A program made the translations under genes and the position numbers. Shown one piece after another: positions 36,829-46,034 of a DNA stretch of 64,000 nucleotides. The DNA lies in the NCBI GenBank assembly GCA_937873135.1, contig CALMVQ010000191.1, positions 23,260 to 87,259 of the forward strand. The letters run 5' to 3'. The stretch's first letter is position 1, and each line of letters starts with the position of its first letter. The notes under the pieces were generated by a model that saw nothing but the letters and a program-made list of their open reading frames with translations, ran no database searches and was not told the DNA's origin. This DNA comes from an uncultured Scytonema sp. (GTDB taxonomy: Bacteria > Cyanobacteriota > Cyanobacteriia > Cyanobacteriales > Nostocaceae).

Positions 36829-37956
36829 ATGAAAGTAGATTGGCTGATTGTCGGCGCTGGATATTCAGGTTGTGTGCTAGCCGAACGGATTGCAACTCAG
36901 ACTCAACAACGAGTGCTGATTGTGGAAAGAAGAGACCACATCGGCGGCAATGCGTATGATTTTTACAACGAGCATGGTATTTTAGTACACAAATACGGTC
37001 CCCATATTTTCCACACCAAATCCAAAAAAGTTTGGGATTACTTATCTCAATTTACTGAATGGCGACACTATTATCATCAAGTGCTTGGTGTCTTGGAAGG
37101 GAAAAAGGTTCCCATACCATTTAATCTCAATTCACTTTACACCCTATTTCCTCCTCGTTACGCTGAAAAGTTAGAAGAACAGCTTTTAGAACATTTCGGT
37201 TTTGGTGTCAAAGTCCCAATTCTAAAGTTACGTGAAAGCGCTAGTGGTGATTTAGAGTTTTTAGCCAACTACATATATGAAAATGTCTTCTTACGCTACA
37301 CAATGAAGCAGTGGGAACTGAAGCCAGAGGAATTAGATCGTGGCGTAACAGGAAGGGTTCCAGTCTATATAAGCCGAGATAATCGCTACTTTCAAGACCC
37401 TTACCAAGCCATGCCAAAGCATGGTTATACCGAGATGTTTCGTCGGATGTTAGCTCATCCCAATATAATGGTCCTTCTAAATGCAGATTATCGTGAAGTT
37501 ATTAATGATATCAAATTCAATCGGATGATTTATACGGGTCCGATTGATACTTTTTTTGACTATATGTATGGTGAACTCCCTTATCGTAGTATCCGCTTTC
37601 AATTTGATACACTGGATCGAGAGTACTACCAGGAAGTAGGTACAGTTAACTACCCCAACGATTATGATATTACCCGTATTACCGAACAAAAGTATCTATC
37701 AGGACAAACTTCTCCCAAAACCACATTGGTTATGGAGTATCCTCAAGCCTACGTACCTGGGAAAAATGACCCTTACTATCCCATTCCGCGTGAAGAAAAC
37801 CGCGAACGTTATGACTTTTACCTTAAAGAGGTAGAGAAATTGAACGGTACGGTTATCTTTGCTGGAAGGCTTGCTGAATATAAATATTACGACATGGATC
37901 AGGCAGCATTACGTGCTTTAAGTCTGTTTGAGAAGCAATTAGCTGTTAAAAGTTAG
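36829..37956 (+). CDS. glf: UDP-galactopyranose mutase
   Basis: A 375-residue flavoprotein. The FAD-binding GAGYSG lies at 9-14, followed by VLIVERRDHIGGNAYDF. The substrate region has HKYGPHIFHTKSKKVWDYL, and KQWELKPEELD gives the typical middle motif. The late VMEYPQAY and GRLAEYKYYDMDQA segments are also conserved. The enzyme interconverts UDP-galactopyranose and UDP-galactofuranose. GAGGAAGG precedes the ATG. With the GlfT2-like gene just upstream it forms a Galf module, and the length is normal for the family. Confidence 0.95.
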   Translation: MKVDWLIVGAGYSGCVLAERIATQTQQRVLIVERRDHIGGNAYDFYNEHGILVHKYGPHIFHTKSKKVWDYLSQFTEWRHYYHQVLGVLEGKKVPIPFNLNSLYTLFPPRYAEKLEEQLLEHFGFGVKVPILKLRESASGDLEFLANYIYENVFLRYTMKQWELKPEELDRGVTGRVPVYISRDNRYFQDPYQAMPKHGYTEMFRRMLAHPNIMVLLNADYREVINDIKFNRMIYTGPIDTFFDYMYGELPYRSIRFQFDTLDREYYQEVGTVNYPNDYDITRITEQKYLSGQTSPKTTLVMEYPQAYVPGKNDPYYPIPREENRERYDFYLKEVEKLNGTVIFAGRLAEYKYYDMDQAALRALSLFEKQLAVKS

Positions 37957-37996
37957 CCTATGAGTTTTTTATTTACAGTTTATTTAAGGTTGCGAC

Positions 37997-38617
37997 ATGA
38001 GTTCTTCTCCAGTTTGCCTTGATGCCATAGTGGTGCCTCTCGTTGTCGGAGAAACACTGCTTGATGTTGGATGTGGTTTGGGAAGGTGGGGTAGTCTGAT
38101 TCAAAATAATTACTGGGAGGCTAACTTACAAAAACCTCCATTAATTGATGGATTTGATGCGTTTCCAGCAAATGTAGAATTTTGTTCTCGACATCAATAT
38201 TATCATCATGTATGGCATCAAGTCATGCCATCACCTCTGTCGGGTAAATGGGATACAGTTCTAGCGTGTGAAATTATTGAACACGTAGAACAAGAAAAAG
38301 TGGCATCTTTTCTCAAAATTTTGGAAAGTGCTGCTAATAAAAGAGTTATTATTTCTACGCCTAATTATCCATGTCTAAGAGGTGGTTCAGATACCATAGT
38401 TGGGTTTAATGATTTTGACGCTCACTTAAGTTATGTATCCCGTAGTGATTTTCGTCATCGGGGATATAAAATAGTAGGTGCTGGTATACGAAAATGGACT
38501 AAATATCCCGGTCTGTTAGTAGAACAATTGATTGCTCCTTGGAAACCTGGGTTTCAATCAATTTCACAACTAGTCCCTTTTTTGGCAGATTCAATCGTTG
38601 CTTATAAGGATATTTGA
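37997..38617 (+). CDS. Class I SAM-dependent methyltransferase
   Basis: A 206-residue protein with motif I LLDVGCGLGRWGSLI at about residues 19-33, then DGFDAFPANV (motif II acidic residue) and DTVLACEIIEHVEQ (the DxxxxxxxxEH pattern). It ends in a hydrophobic tail typical of small sugar or polyprenyl methyltransferases. Located 40 bases after glf, it may cap or decorate the galactofuranose-containing chain (inference). It is the last gene of the + strand polysaccharide run. Confidence 0.75.
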   Translation: MSSSPVCLDAIVVPLVVGETLLDVGCGLGRWGSLIQNNYWEANLQKPPLIDGFDAFPANVEFCSRHQYYHHVWHQVMPSPLSGKWDTVLACEIIEHVEQEKVASFLKILESAANKRVIISTPNYPCLRGGSDTIVGFNDFDAHLSYVSRSDFRHRGYKIVGAGIRKWTKYPGLLVEQLIAPWKPGFQSISQLVPFLADSIVAYKDI

Positions 38618-38619
38618 CA

Positions 38620-38810
38620 TCTCCCCGCCTTAAAAAGACGGCGATTCTACAAGGATGTTGCTACATGGTCTTCTCAAATTACCTCTTTTAAGTGGGTAGA
38701 ATTTCACAGACTACCTATTAACGAAACTTACTAAGCGTAGAGGAATTAGAGTAAACAGATAGTTCAAGCAAAGTTTCAGTCCCACCATTTTTAATGGTGG
38801 GATAATGTTA
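38620..38810. mobile_element. Possible IS200/IS605-derived non-autonomous remnant
   Basis: The left side begins with ACATCTCCCCGCCTTAAAAA and then GACGGCGATTC, an imperfect hairpin resembling the subterminal hairpins next to tnpB genes in cyanobacteria. The right side has TCCCACCATT and AATGGTGGGA (38780-38802), a perfect 10-base stem with a 3-base loop. There is no transposase frame between them. The assignment is by resemblance only. Confidence 0.4.
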
Positions 38811-38819
38811 ACTATGCGG

Positions 38820-39911
38820 TCAGTTGCCAATAGGCGGAGCAAGAGCTACACGGGGAGTTCCACCGCCACCAACGTTGTCTGGTCGGTTGTTATCGACAAT
38901 ATAAAGTGCTTGGAACAGTTTCATAAAGTCTTCATAAAAATCTCCACTTGTGCTTATGAAATCGTAGCCGTAGGTATCATGAAACTCTTCAAGAGATCCT
39001 TTTTCCACACCAAAATAATGGCAGTCCCAACCTGCGTCATCGACAACGTAAGTACCGTAATCCTGCAAGGCATGAAATAGCTTTTTTGCTGGCAGTGTTT
39101 GTAAATTAAGACTTTCCTCAGTGACATTCGGAAGAATTGCCAGTAGAGAACCTTGTACAAGAGCAGGGTTTTTTCCGTGATATTGGTTGGGGGCATTGTT
39201 ATCTGCAAGTGATGCAGGCCAGCGTTTTCCAGGAATGTCTTGAGAGTAGTAAAAGTATTTTTCCCCCCAAATCACAACTTTTAATGCGTGCTGAATTGGC
39301 TGTTCGCCAATAAGTTCTCCTTTGCGAATGGAACCACCAATAGCAGAAAGACCAGAGCCGAAATGCGATCCTCCGAGTCCGTCTCCGTAAATATCTTCAT
39401 CAGGGGAATAATGGAAACCATAAAGTGGACTTCCATTTTGACAGCGAGCTAGGGGTCCAATTTGTACTAAGGTTTTGCCATCAGGCATTAGAAAGGCAGA
39501 AGCAGCGTTAGGAGTGTCATACGGCCAATTCGTTGCATCTGGAACAATTAAGTCATCTGGAATAGGCAATGGAGCAATTCCCACAAGTGTAGTACCTGTA
39601 CAACGCCCGACATCCCAAGTACCAGGCTCATATAAATCACGCCAGGGGTCTCCTTCCTTAAGCTTGAATAGGTACTCTAGATCTGCCCCAGCTGATTCTG
39701 CCTTTTGAATATTTGCTGGGATATAAATTGCACCTGAACCGATGGGCATATTCCAAGGTGAAGTTGATGAAAAGGGCCACAGAAACTTATCCCTTGTGGG
39801 TGGTTGGCTAAGAGTTGGCATGCTGAAAATTAAAGCGAGAGATACACCAGCGACAAATTTCAACAAAATAGAACGTCGCAAGCGGCTTGTCAAAGAGCGA
39901 AAGATGGTCAT
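38820..39911 (-). CDS. Secreted protein of unknown function, paralogue A
   Basis: A 363-residue protein if started at the ATG at 39911; an in-frame TTG one codon upstream is also possible. A basic N-terminus and hydrophobic stretch (FVAGVSLALIFSMPTLS) form a signal peptide, so the mature protein is probably outside the cytoplasm. The body is rich in aromatics and glycine: KFLWPFSSTSPWNMPIG, LVQIGPLARCQ, GGSHFGSGLSAIGGSIRKGE, ALKVVIWGEKYFYYS and YVVDDAGWDCHYFGVEKG. I do not recognise the family. Conserved D, E, H and W residues would fit a carbohydrate-active enzyme, but no catalytic motif can be named. It is paralogous to 40590-41681. Confidence 0.75.
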   Translation of the reverse strand: MTIFRSLTSRLRRSILLKFVAGVSLALIFSMPTLSQPPTRDKFLWPFSSTSPWNMPIGSGAIYIPANIQKAESAGADLEYLFKLKEGDPWRDLYEPGTWDVGRCTGTTLVGIAPLPIPDDLIVPDATNWPYDTPNAASAFLMPDGKTLVQIGPLARCQNGSPLYGFHYSPDEDIYGDGLGGSHFGSGLSAIGGSIRKGELIGEQPIQHALKVVIWGEKYFYYSQDIPGKRWPASLADNNAPNQYHGKNPALVQGSLLAILPNVTEESLNLQTLPAKKLFHALQDYGTYVVDDAGWDCHYFGVEKGSLEEFHDTYGYDFISTSGDFYEDFMKLFQALYIVDNNRPDNVGGGGTPRVALAPPIGN

Positions 39912-40589
39912 CAAAAAGCCACTCCAAATTCATTATTGTGCCAGGACGGTGGGGTGGCACACTTTTGGTGTGGCTCATGGAAAAAGAGTATGCCAATCAC
40001 CTGTACCATTCCAGTCAAGATATGTCCGCAAATAACTGTGAGCCATCAGCTATTTGCTATTTGCTATCAGCTATTTGCTATCAGCTATCAGCCATTTAAC
40101 ATCAGTTATTTGCTGTCAACTATCAGCATACATTACTTGTTTGAATGGCTTCTGTCTAGATGTTTATAATCTTCTTTTATCACTCTTGTGAAAGAAAAAT
40201 ATAGTGCTTATCATCAACTTCAAGAGATGAAAAAAAATTGAGCGATGCGGAAGCCGCCACTTCATGAAAGTATTCTACTTATTTTCATTTCACTTCAATT
40301 GATGTAAAATTGTCTAATATCAACGTTTACAGATTATTCTCTGCCGAAAGTGACATCAGAGGGATAATCCTACGACTAATCTACCGAAGATGAGCTTAAA
40401 TAATTAATATCTCACACTGGTTGCTCTTCTGCTTAGCAAAATATTAAAAATAAAAATGAATCTATATCTATAAAGTTATAAATCGAAATAAAAAAATAAT
40501 GGGTCGTAACGTTATGTAGTTAGGGCGGTGATTGGGAATGGGGAAGAAATTATTGCCTTTTTCCCCATTCCCATTTCTTAATTGTTTAA
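39912..40589. repeat. Intergenic region with degenerate TCAGCTATTTGCTA short repeats
   Basis: Between about 40043 and 40130 the words ATCAGCTATTTGCT, ATTTGCTATCAGCT and CATCAGTTATTTGCTGTCAA recur, as in cyanobacterial heptanucleotide repeats. TGGGAATGGGGAA (40533-40545) pairs perfectly with TTCCCCATTCCCA (40561-40573) just after the stop of the next - strand gene and may be its terminator, although no T run is seen. No gene is visible. Confidence 0.55.
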
Positions 40590-41681
40590 TCAATTGCCAA
40601 TGGTTGGAGCAAGAACTACACGGGGAGTTCCACCACCACCAACACTTTTCTGTCCATTATTGTCAACAACAGAAAGTGCTTGAAATAGTTTCATAAAATC
40701 TTCATAAAATGTTCCACTTTTACCCGAGAAATTGTAGCCGTAGGTTTTGCGAAACTCTTCAAGAACTCCTTTTTCTACTCCGAAGTAATGACAGTCCCAA
40801 CCTGCATCATCAACAACGTAAGCCCCGTAATTTTGCAACGCATGAAACAACTTTTTTCCAGGGTATGTTTGTAACTTGAGACTTGCTTCCGTTAGCCTTG
40901 GAGGAATTGCCAGTAGCGAACCTTGCACTAAAGCCGGGTTTTTACCGTGATATTGGTTTGCGGCTTTACCATCAGCAAGTTCAGCAGGCCAACGTTTCCC
41001 TGGAATTTCCTTGGAATAGTAAAGATATTTTTCTCCCCAAATCACAACTTTTAATGCATGGCGAATCGGCTGTTTGCTAATAAGTTCACCTTTGCGAATC
41101 GAGCCACCAATACCAGAAAGACCAGAACCGAAATGCGATCCGCCTATTCCCTGTCCGTAAATATCTTCATCACGGTGATAGTGAAAACCATAAAGTGGAC
41201 CCCCTTTTTGACAGCGAGCTAGTGGTCCAATTTGCACCAAGGTTTTCCCATCAGGCAGCAAAAAAGCAGAAGCATTATTGGGCGTGCTGTACGGCTTACT
41301 TGTAGCATCTGGAACAATCAAGTTGTCTGGAATAGGCAGTGGAGAGATGCCGACAGCTTTAGTGCCTTTACAACGTCCCTCACCCCAAGCACCAGGCTCG
41401 TACAATTCACGCAACGGATCTCCTTTCTTGAGCTTAAAGAAGTACTCTTGATCCGCGTCAGCCAACGCGGCCTTTTGAATATTTGCCGGGACATAACGTG
41501 CGCGTGAGCCGATGGGCATATTCCAAGGCGAAGTCGCTGAGAACGGCCAGAGAAATTTGTCCCGTGTGACGGTTTTGCCGGAAGTCGCCATACTGCCAAG
41601 AACAAGAGCGAGTACTACACTAACGACAAATATCAGTAGCCGAGATCGCCAGTGGCTTGTCAACGGTTGATAGACGCTCAT
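40590..41681 (-). CDS. Secreted protein of unknown function, paralogue B
   Basis: A 363-residue paralogue of the protein at 38820-39911, aligning almost gap-free: KFLWPFSATSPWNMPIG, LVQIGPLARCQ, GGSHFGSGLSGIGGSIRKGE, ALKVVIWGEKYLYYS, YVVDDAGWDCHYFGVEKG and the shared tail GGGGTPRVVLAPTIGN. A signal peptide is evident (LLIFVVSVVLALVLGSMATS). The ATG is supported by the paralogue's N-terminus. The family is unknown. The tandem arrangement beside two polysaccharide loci suggests a role at the cell surface, not shown by sequence. A 209-base AT-rich gap separates it from the divergent ABC1 kinase gene. Confidence 0.75.
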   Translation of the reverse strand: MSVYQPLTSHWRSRLLIFVVSVVLALVLGSMATSGKTVTRDKFLWPFSATSPWNMPIGSRARYVPANIQKAALADADQEYFFKLKKGDPLRELYEPGAWGEGRCKGTKAVGISPLPIPDNLIVPDATSKPYSTPNNASAFLLPDGKTLVQIGPLARCQKGGPLYGFHYHRDEDIYGQGIGGSHFGSGLSGIGGSIRKGELISKQPIRHALKVVIWGEKYLYYSKEIPGKRWPAELADGKAANQYHGKNPALVQGSLLAIPPRLTEASLKLQTYPGKKLFHALQNYGAYVVDDAGWDCHYFGVEKGVLEEFRKTYGYNFSGKSGTFYEDFMKLFQALSVVDNNGQKSVGGGGTPRVVLAPTIGN

Positions 41682-41890
41682 GAGAAAGCAACCCCAAAAT
41701 AAAGTCTTTATTTAGTTGAATAAGTACTTATACTTTTGTGTACTATTATAAAATAAAAGAAAAAAAGTAACTTTTAGTAAAGTTTTACTCTTGTTACATA
41801 AGTCAACATAGGAAAAGCCGTTTAGCTGAAAAGATGCCAAGCTTAGGCTCCAGTCAGTAACATTTTTCAATTGAAGAGGTAAATAAGGGA

Positions 41891-43570
41891 GTGAGTTGGC
41901 AAACCCTTACAGAGAATAATCGACGCTACGATCCCCAAGCGATCGCTAGCTACTACCGTTACCGTCCCTGGCGGATTTGGGCACGGGCATTACTAATTGT
42001 CTGGTTTTTTACTAGATTTATTTTTAATCTTAAGTGGGATGATTGGCAAAATCGAGTTGAGCAAAACAAGTTAAAACGCGCTACCCAGTTGCGAAAATTG
42101 CTCACCCGCCTTGGTCCAGCTTTTATTAAGGTTGGTCAAGCTCTCTCAACACGACCAGACTTAGTACACAAAGATTTCTTAGACGAACTCATTAAGCTGC
42201 AAGATCAGTTACCAGCTTTTGATAATGCGATCGCCTACAAGATGATCGAAACCGAACTAGACTGCCCGGTGAACGAAATTTTCAGCGAGTTGTCAGCGAC
42301 TCCCGTTGCGGCAGCTAGTTTAGGTCAAGTCTACCGTGGTCGTTTGCTCACCGGTGAAGAAGTAGCGGTGAAAGTACAACGCCCTAATTTACGTCCGGTA
42401 ATATCTCTCGACCTTTATCTAATGCGTTGGGCGGCAGGTTGGTTAGCTCCTTGGTTACCCCTGAATCTCGGTCACGATCTGACTTTGATTGTGGACGAGT
42501 TTGGCACGAAGTTGTTTGAAGAAATTGACTACATCAATGAAGCTCGCAACGCCGAAAAATTTGCTCACAACTTCCACAACGATCCAGATGTCAAAGTTCC
42601 AGCTATCTATTGGCGTTACAGCAACACCCATGTCTTAACCCTAGAGTGGATTAACGGCTTCAAACTCACAGATACGAAAAGCATCCGTGAATGTGGTTTA
42701 GATCCAGAAGTGGTTATCCAGATTGGCGTGGTATCTGGTTTAAAACAGCTATTGGAATATGGCTTTTTCCACGCCGATCCACATCCGGGGAATTTATTTG
42801 CCACACCCGATGGTCGTATGGCTTACATTGATTTTGGTATGATGGACCAGCTCGAGGAAACGACTAAAGGAAATTTAGTGGATGCACTCGTGCATTTGGT
42901 CAATAAAGACTACCAAAACTTAGCTCAGGACTTTGTCAACTTGGGTTTTCTTACCCCAGAGACAGATATTCGACCAATTATACCAGCATTAGAACAGGTG
43001 TTGGGAAATGCTATTGGCAAAAATGTCGGGGATTTTAACTTCAAAACTATCACTGATAAGTTCTCGGAACTGGTGTATGATTATCCTTTCAGAGTCCCGG
43101 CGAAGTTTGCTTTGATTATTCGTTCTTTAGTGACACAAGAAGGAATTGCCCTTAGCCTCAACCCAAATTTCAAAATAGTTGAGGTGGCGTATCCTTATGT
43201 AGCAAAGCGTCTACTAACAGGGGAATCACCAGAATTACGCCGACGGTTACTAAACGTGCTGTTCAAAGATGGTAAATTCCAGTGGCAACGGTTGGAAGAA
43301 CTCATTGCGATCGCTCGCACTGATGACAGCTTTGATGTGTTACCAACAGCTCAATTGGGTTTGCAATATTTACTATCTCATGAAGGCAAGTTTCTCCGAC
43401 AAGAGTTGGTACTTGCCCTCACAGAAGATGATCGCCTTCACACCGTAGAAGTCCAACGTCTGTGGAATTTGGTTAAAGATGACTTAAAGCCAACTCGTTT
43501 ACTAAATGTAGCCATCGGGGCTTTGACAGAATTACCGAAAACTACTGCGGCTTTTGTTGACAAACGCTAA
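41891..43570 (+). CDS. ABC1/UbiB (AarF-type) atypical kinase
   Basis: A 559-residue protein of the ABC1K family. The family-defining KxGQ motif lies in PAFIKVGQALSTRPD, the Ala-rich replacement of the glycine loop in PVAAASLGQVYRG, the catalytic Lys in VAVKVQRP, and HADPHPGNLF plus YIDFGMMDQ give the catalytic and metal sites. ABC1 kinases in phototrophs influence quinone and tocopherol metabolism and plastoglobule-like processes. The particular target is unknown. Start is GTG at 41891, with TAAGGGA upstream. A strong hairpin follows the stop. Confidence 0.9.
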   Translation: MSWQTLTENNRRYDPQAIASYYRYRPWRIWARALLIVWFFTRFIFNLKWDDWQNRVEQNKLKRATQLRKLLTRLGPAFIKVGQALSTRPDLVHKDFLDELIKLQDQLPAFDNAIAYKMIETELDCPVNEIFSELSATPVAAASLGQVYRGRLLTGEEVAVKVQRPNLRPVISLDLYLMRWAAGWLAPWLPLNLGHDLTLIVDEFGTKLFEEIDYINEARNAEKFAHNFHNDPDVKVPAIYWRYSNTHVLTLEWINGFKLTDTKSIRECGLDPEVVIQIGVVSGLKQLLEYGFFHADPHPGNLFATPDGRMAYIDFGMMDQLEETTKGNLVDALVHLVNKDYQNLAQDFVNLGFLTPETDIRPIIPALEQVLGNAIGKNVGDFNFKTITDKFSELVYDYPFRVPAKFALIIRSLVTQEGIALSLNPNFKIVEVAYPYVAKRLLTGESPELRRRLLNVLFKDGKFQWQRLEELIAIARTDDSFDVLPTAQLGLQYLLSHEGKFLRQELVLALTEDDRLHTVEVQRLWNLVKDDLKPTRLLNVAIGALTELPKTTAAFVDKR

Positions 43571-43636
43571 AAGAGTGAGGAGTGAGGAGGCGTGGACTTA
43601 GGAATAAAAACCCCTCTCTCATAACTCCTCACTCTT
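43571..43636. terminator. Long-stem hairpin after the ABC1 kinase gene
   Basis: AAGAGTGAGGAGT (43571-43583) and ACTCCTCACTCTT (43624-43636) are perfect 13-base complements separated by 40 bases, directly after the stop codon. The tail is AACTTTATT instead of a pure T run, so it may be a terminator or a repeat of the GAGTGAGGAGT type. Confidence 0.5.
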
Positions 43637-43665
43637 AACTTTATTCCTATCATTCAGGAGTTTTC

Positions 43666-44040
43666 ATGTACTACTATCCTCAAAATCCGCCGTATGTCTT
43701 GCTAGCTGTGGGATTATTTGCAGCATTAACATCTGGTGTGGCGTTTGCCGGAACACTAAAAATAATTGTCCAAAAATGGCAAGGCGATGGTGCTGAAAGT
43801 TCCTCCGGCTCGCGTTTATCAAGTAGACAATTATCTGTGCCATTTTTTGGTGTAACTGTTGGGATTGCTCTTTTTCTTTGCTCGGGTTTTGAAATATTTG
43901 GCTTTCCGCCCTTTCTTGCATATGCAGTTGGTATACCAGTTGCTCTTCTCACGAGCTTGCTCGTTTGGTTGCAGTTAGGAAGTATGTTGGCTTATGTGGA
44001 ACGCCAAGGAATGCAAGCTCTAGATTTAGATTCTTTTTAA
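43666..44040 (+). CDS. Small membrane protein, function unknown
   Basis: A 124-residue protein with about three hydrophobic segments (VLLAVGLFAALTSGVAFAG, FFGVTVGIALFLCSGFEIFG, YAVGIPVALLTSLLVWLQL) separated by a polar Ser/Arg-rich loop. CAGGAG lies six bases before the ATG. I recognise no domain. It looks like a cyanobacterial conserved hypothetical. It follows the ABC1 kinase gene by 95 bases, across the hairpin, so cotranscription is uncertain. Confidence 0.65.
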   Translation: MYYYPQNPPYVLLAVGLFAALTSGVAFAGTLKIIVQKWQGDGAESSSGSRLSSRQLSVPFFGVTVGIALFLCSGFEIFGFPPFLAYAVGIPVALLTSLLVWLQLGSMLAYVERQGMQALDLDSF

Positions 44041-44178
44041 TCAGCTCTTTCGATCGAAGGAGCTGGCACCTTAGAGGCTTTTCACACGGTAAAACGTTTG
44101 TTGAGATTGTCTTATTTATGGACTAGCTCTATCAATAGTTTAAAGTTACAGGTACTACTCAGTCTTTCAGCTTTTTAC

Positions 44179-44952
44179 TTAACTATAGTAAAAACTAAAA
44201 TCTTTCAATGCCATCAATCTGGCTTTGTTTAATCTGTAATTGTAACTTAATTTACGATTTAAATCACCCCAAACAGTTGATTGAGTTTGGATAGTAGTAC
44301 CACCCAAATGCTTGCACACCTTTCGCAGTTCTTGCTCACCGTCACTTTGCACAATCCACCCTACCTGGGAAGCTGCCAATCCCATGACAGATCCTTCGCC
44401 AGAGTGGTATCCTTTGAACTCAAAATAACGCCCAATCATACCCCACTGCTTAATAAATTCTTTTTCTCTACCTTCGTCTCTAGCAACAATAAATATAGAT
44501 TCTCCGATATATTTAGTATGAGCTACATCTAAATTTAACTTGGAAAGTAATTGTTTAGTAAATTCTAATTTTTCTGGTGTATATTTTTCTATATGCTCAA
44601 TAAGATTTTCCTGGTGTCCTGCGGTTATTCCAGGGGGAAAAAAAACTTCACCAGATATCTCGTTAACAATTCTCATGTCTGCATCAAGAAAAATTGCCAC
44701 GCGAAATTTTGATAAAGCTTTGGTGATCGGAAACCGTTTATCATGATAACAAAATAGAACACCTTGCTGATTATGTTTATAAGCTAAAACATTGGAGTTA
44801 TTATTAAAGTCTTTCGGTTCGTCTGTGTAAATGACTAGAAAAACACCAGGAAATCTTTCTGCTAAATCCTCAGCTAATTGCTGAGAAAAAATCCGATACT
44901 TTTTTCCTAATGCTAATGTACAGAAGCAAAAATCTTTTTGTTCTTGATGCAT
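44179..44952 (-). CDS. GT-A-like glycosyltransferase-related protein
   Basis: A 257-residue protein when begun at the ATG at 44952 (MHQEQKDFCFCTLALG), the more natural start; the reading to 45000 adds a hydrophobic tip with no ribosome binding site. AIFLDADMRIV carries a DXD-like metal site after a parallel-strand N-terminus (VFLVIYTDEP), suggesting a nucleotide-diphospho-sugar transferase fold. GYHSGEGSVMGLAA may bind the acceptor. The family is not recognised with certainty. It is the last gene of the - strand glycosyltransferase block. Confidence 0.6.
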   Translation of the reverse strand: MHQEQKDFCFCTLALGKKYRIFSQQLAEDLAERFPGVFLVIYTDEPKDFNNNSNVLAYKHNQQGVLFCYHDKRFPITKALSKFRVAIFLDADMRIVNEISGEVFFPPGITAGHQENLIEHIEKYTPEKLEFTKQLLSKLNLDVAHTKYIGESIFIVARDEGREKEFIKQWGMIGRYFEFKGYHSGEGSVMGLAASQVGWIVQSDGEQELRKVCKHLGGTTIQTQSTVWGDLNRKLSYNYRLNKARLMALKDFSFYYS

Positions 44953-45066
44953 TAACTGCCACTTATAAAGTATTAGCGTTGATTGGATTACACAAATCAT
45001 AGCATACAGAAAATATACCCAGTAGTAGCTAGAGCAATTTTTAATGAAAAAAAGACTGTTTTGATG

Positions 45067-45999
45067 CTAAAGCTTAGCTTTGACTTGCTGCAATTGATTT
45101 TTCAAATTGTCTAAAGTTTGCTGCCACTGACTTTTCTTAACAATTGGTGGAAAAACTGCTGGTGGGAGTGCCGAATTAAGATTGCGGTAATGTTGCCAAA
45201 TATCCCAGTAAGGACAACCTGGTTGAATGCGAATACCCGCCCAGTGCAGATATTGTAGAGGTTGATTAACTGAAGGATCAATTAGTATATTTCCTTGAGT
45301 GCGAAAATGGGGAGTCCCTGCCCAGTTTCCAGGAGCTTTCTCCTCTCTACGGACAATATTGAAGCGGTGTGGAATCCGTTTAAGAAGCATATAGTTGATA
45401 ATTGGTTGGTCTGAAGTTTTTTGAGTAAAATCAAAGTATTCTGGATGGGCAGTACACTCAGCAAAAGTTTCATACAAATCTTTTTCTAAGATTAAGTTTT
45501 TCTTGGAACCCCAAAAACCTCCATTAAAAATATCCTTGATTTCAGTCTCATTGAAAACTTTTTCTTCTAAGACTTTTTGTGTAAAAACATTCTCGATTCC
45601 CCCTAGATGTTGATAGTCACAGCAAATAAAATCGGATGTAGCTAGGTAGTTAAGATTGTCAACAATTTTTTCAAAAACAACAATATCAGTATCTATGTAC
45701 AAAAATTCGTCAAATGGTCCAAACCAACAAGCTTGTTTGCGGAATTGATTGGGACGGGCAAAAAACTTGCTCCCAAAAATTTCGTGTAGCTGATTTGACA
45801 ATCTATCAATAAAGTCTAAGTCTTCGTAAATTTTTACTCCATAATGTTCGTTAAGAATATCTGCAATGCCGTGATAATTATCATCGTAAGGAATCATGAC
45901 AATTGGTGTCTCTGTGTCATGCAATCGGATACTATTCAGTAGTGCGATCGCATGATCCGTCACCTTATCGTTAGCAATAATATAAATTCCCCGCTTCAT
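45067..45999 (-). CDS. GT-A-like protein (Npun_R2821/R2822-type), copy 1
   Basis: A 310-residue protein resembling a cyanobacterial family of putative glycosyltransferases. It has GIYIIANDKVTDHAIALLNSIR, PFDEFLYIDTDIVVF (DTD metal site), DIFNGGFWGSKK and QPIINYMLLKR, with a late LQYLHWAGI segment whose His may complete the metal site, as in GT8-like enzymes. GAGGAT precedes the ATG. It is paralogous to the neighbouring gene at 46035. The family name is from memory, and the sugar and acceptor are unknown. Confidence 0.65.
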   Translation of the reverse strand: MKRGIYIIANDKVTDHAIALLNSIRLHDTETPIVMIPYDDNYHGIADILNEHYGVKIYEDLDFIDRLSNQLHEIFGSKFFARPNQFRKQACWFGPFDEFLYIDTDIVVFEKIVDNLNYLATSDFICCDYQHLGGIENVFTQKVLEEKVFNETEIKDIFNGGFWGSKKNLILEKDLYETFAECTAHPEYFDFTQKTSDQPIINYMLLKRIPHRFNIVRREEKAPGNWAGTPHFRTQGNILIDPSVNQPLQYLHWAGIRIQPGCPYWDIWQHYRNLNSALPPAVFPPIVKKSQWQQTLDNLKNQLQQVKAKL

Positions 46000-46034
46000 T
46001 TATTCATCCTCAATCTTATAAATCAAAAATTAAT

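Noticed and set aside
38618..38819. Intact insertion sequence
   Set aside because: No transposase or TnpB reading frame is present; only end-like hairpins remain.
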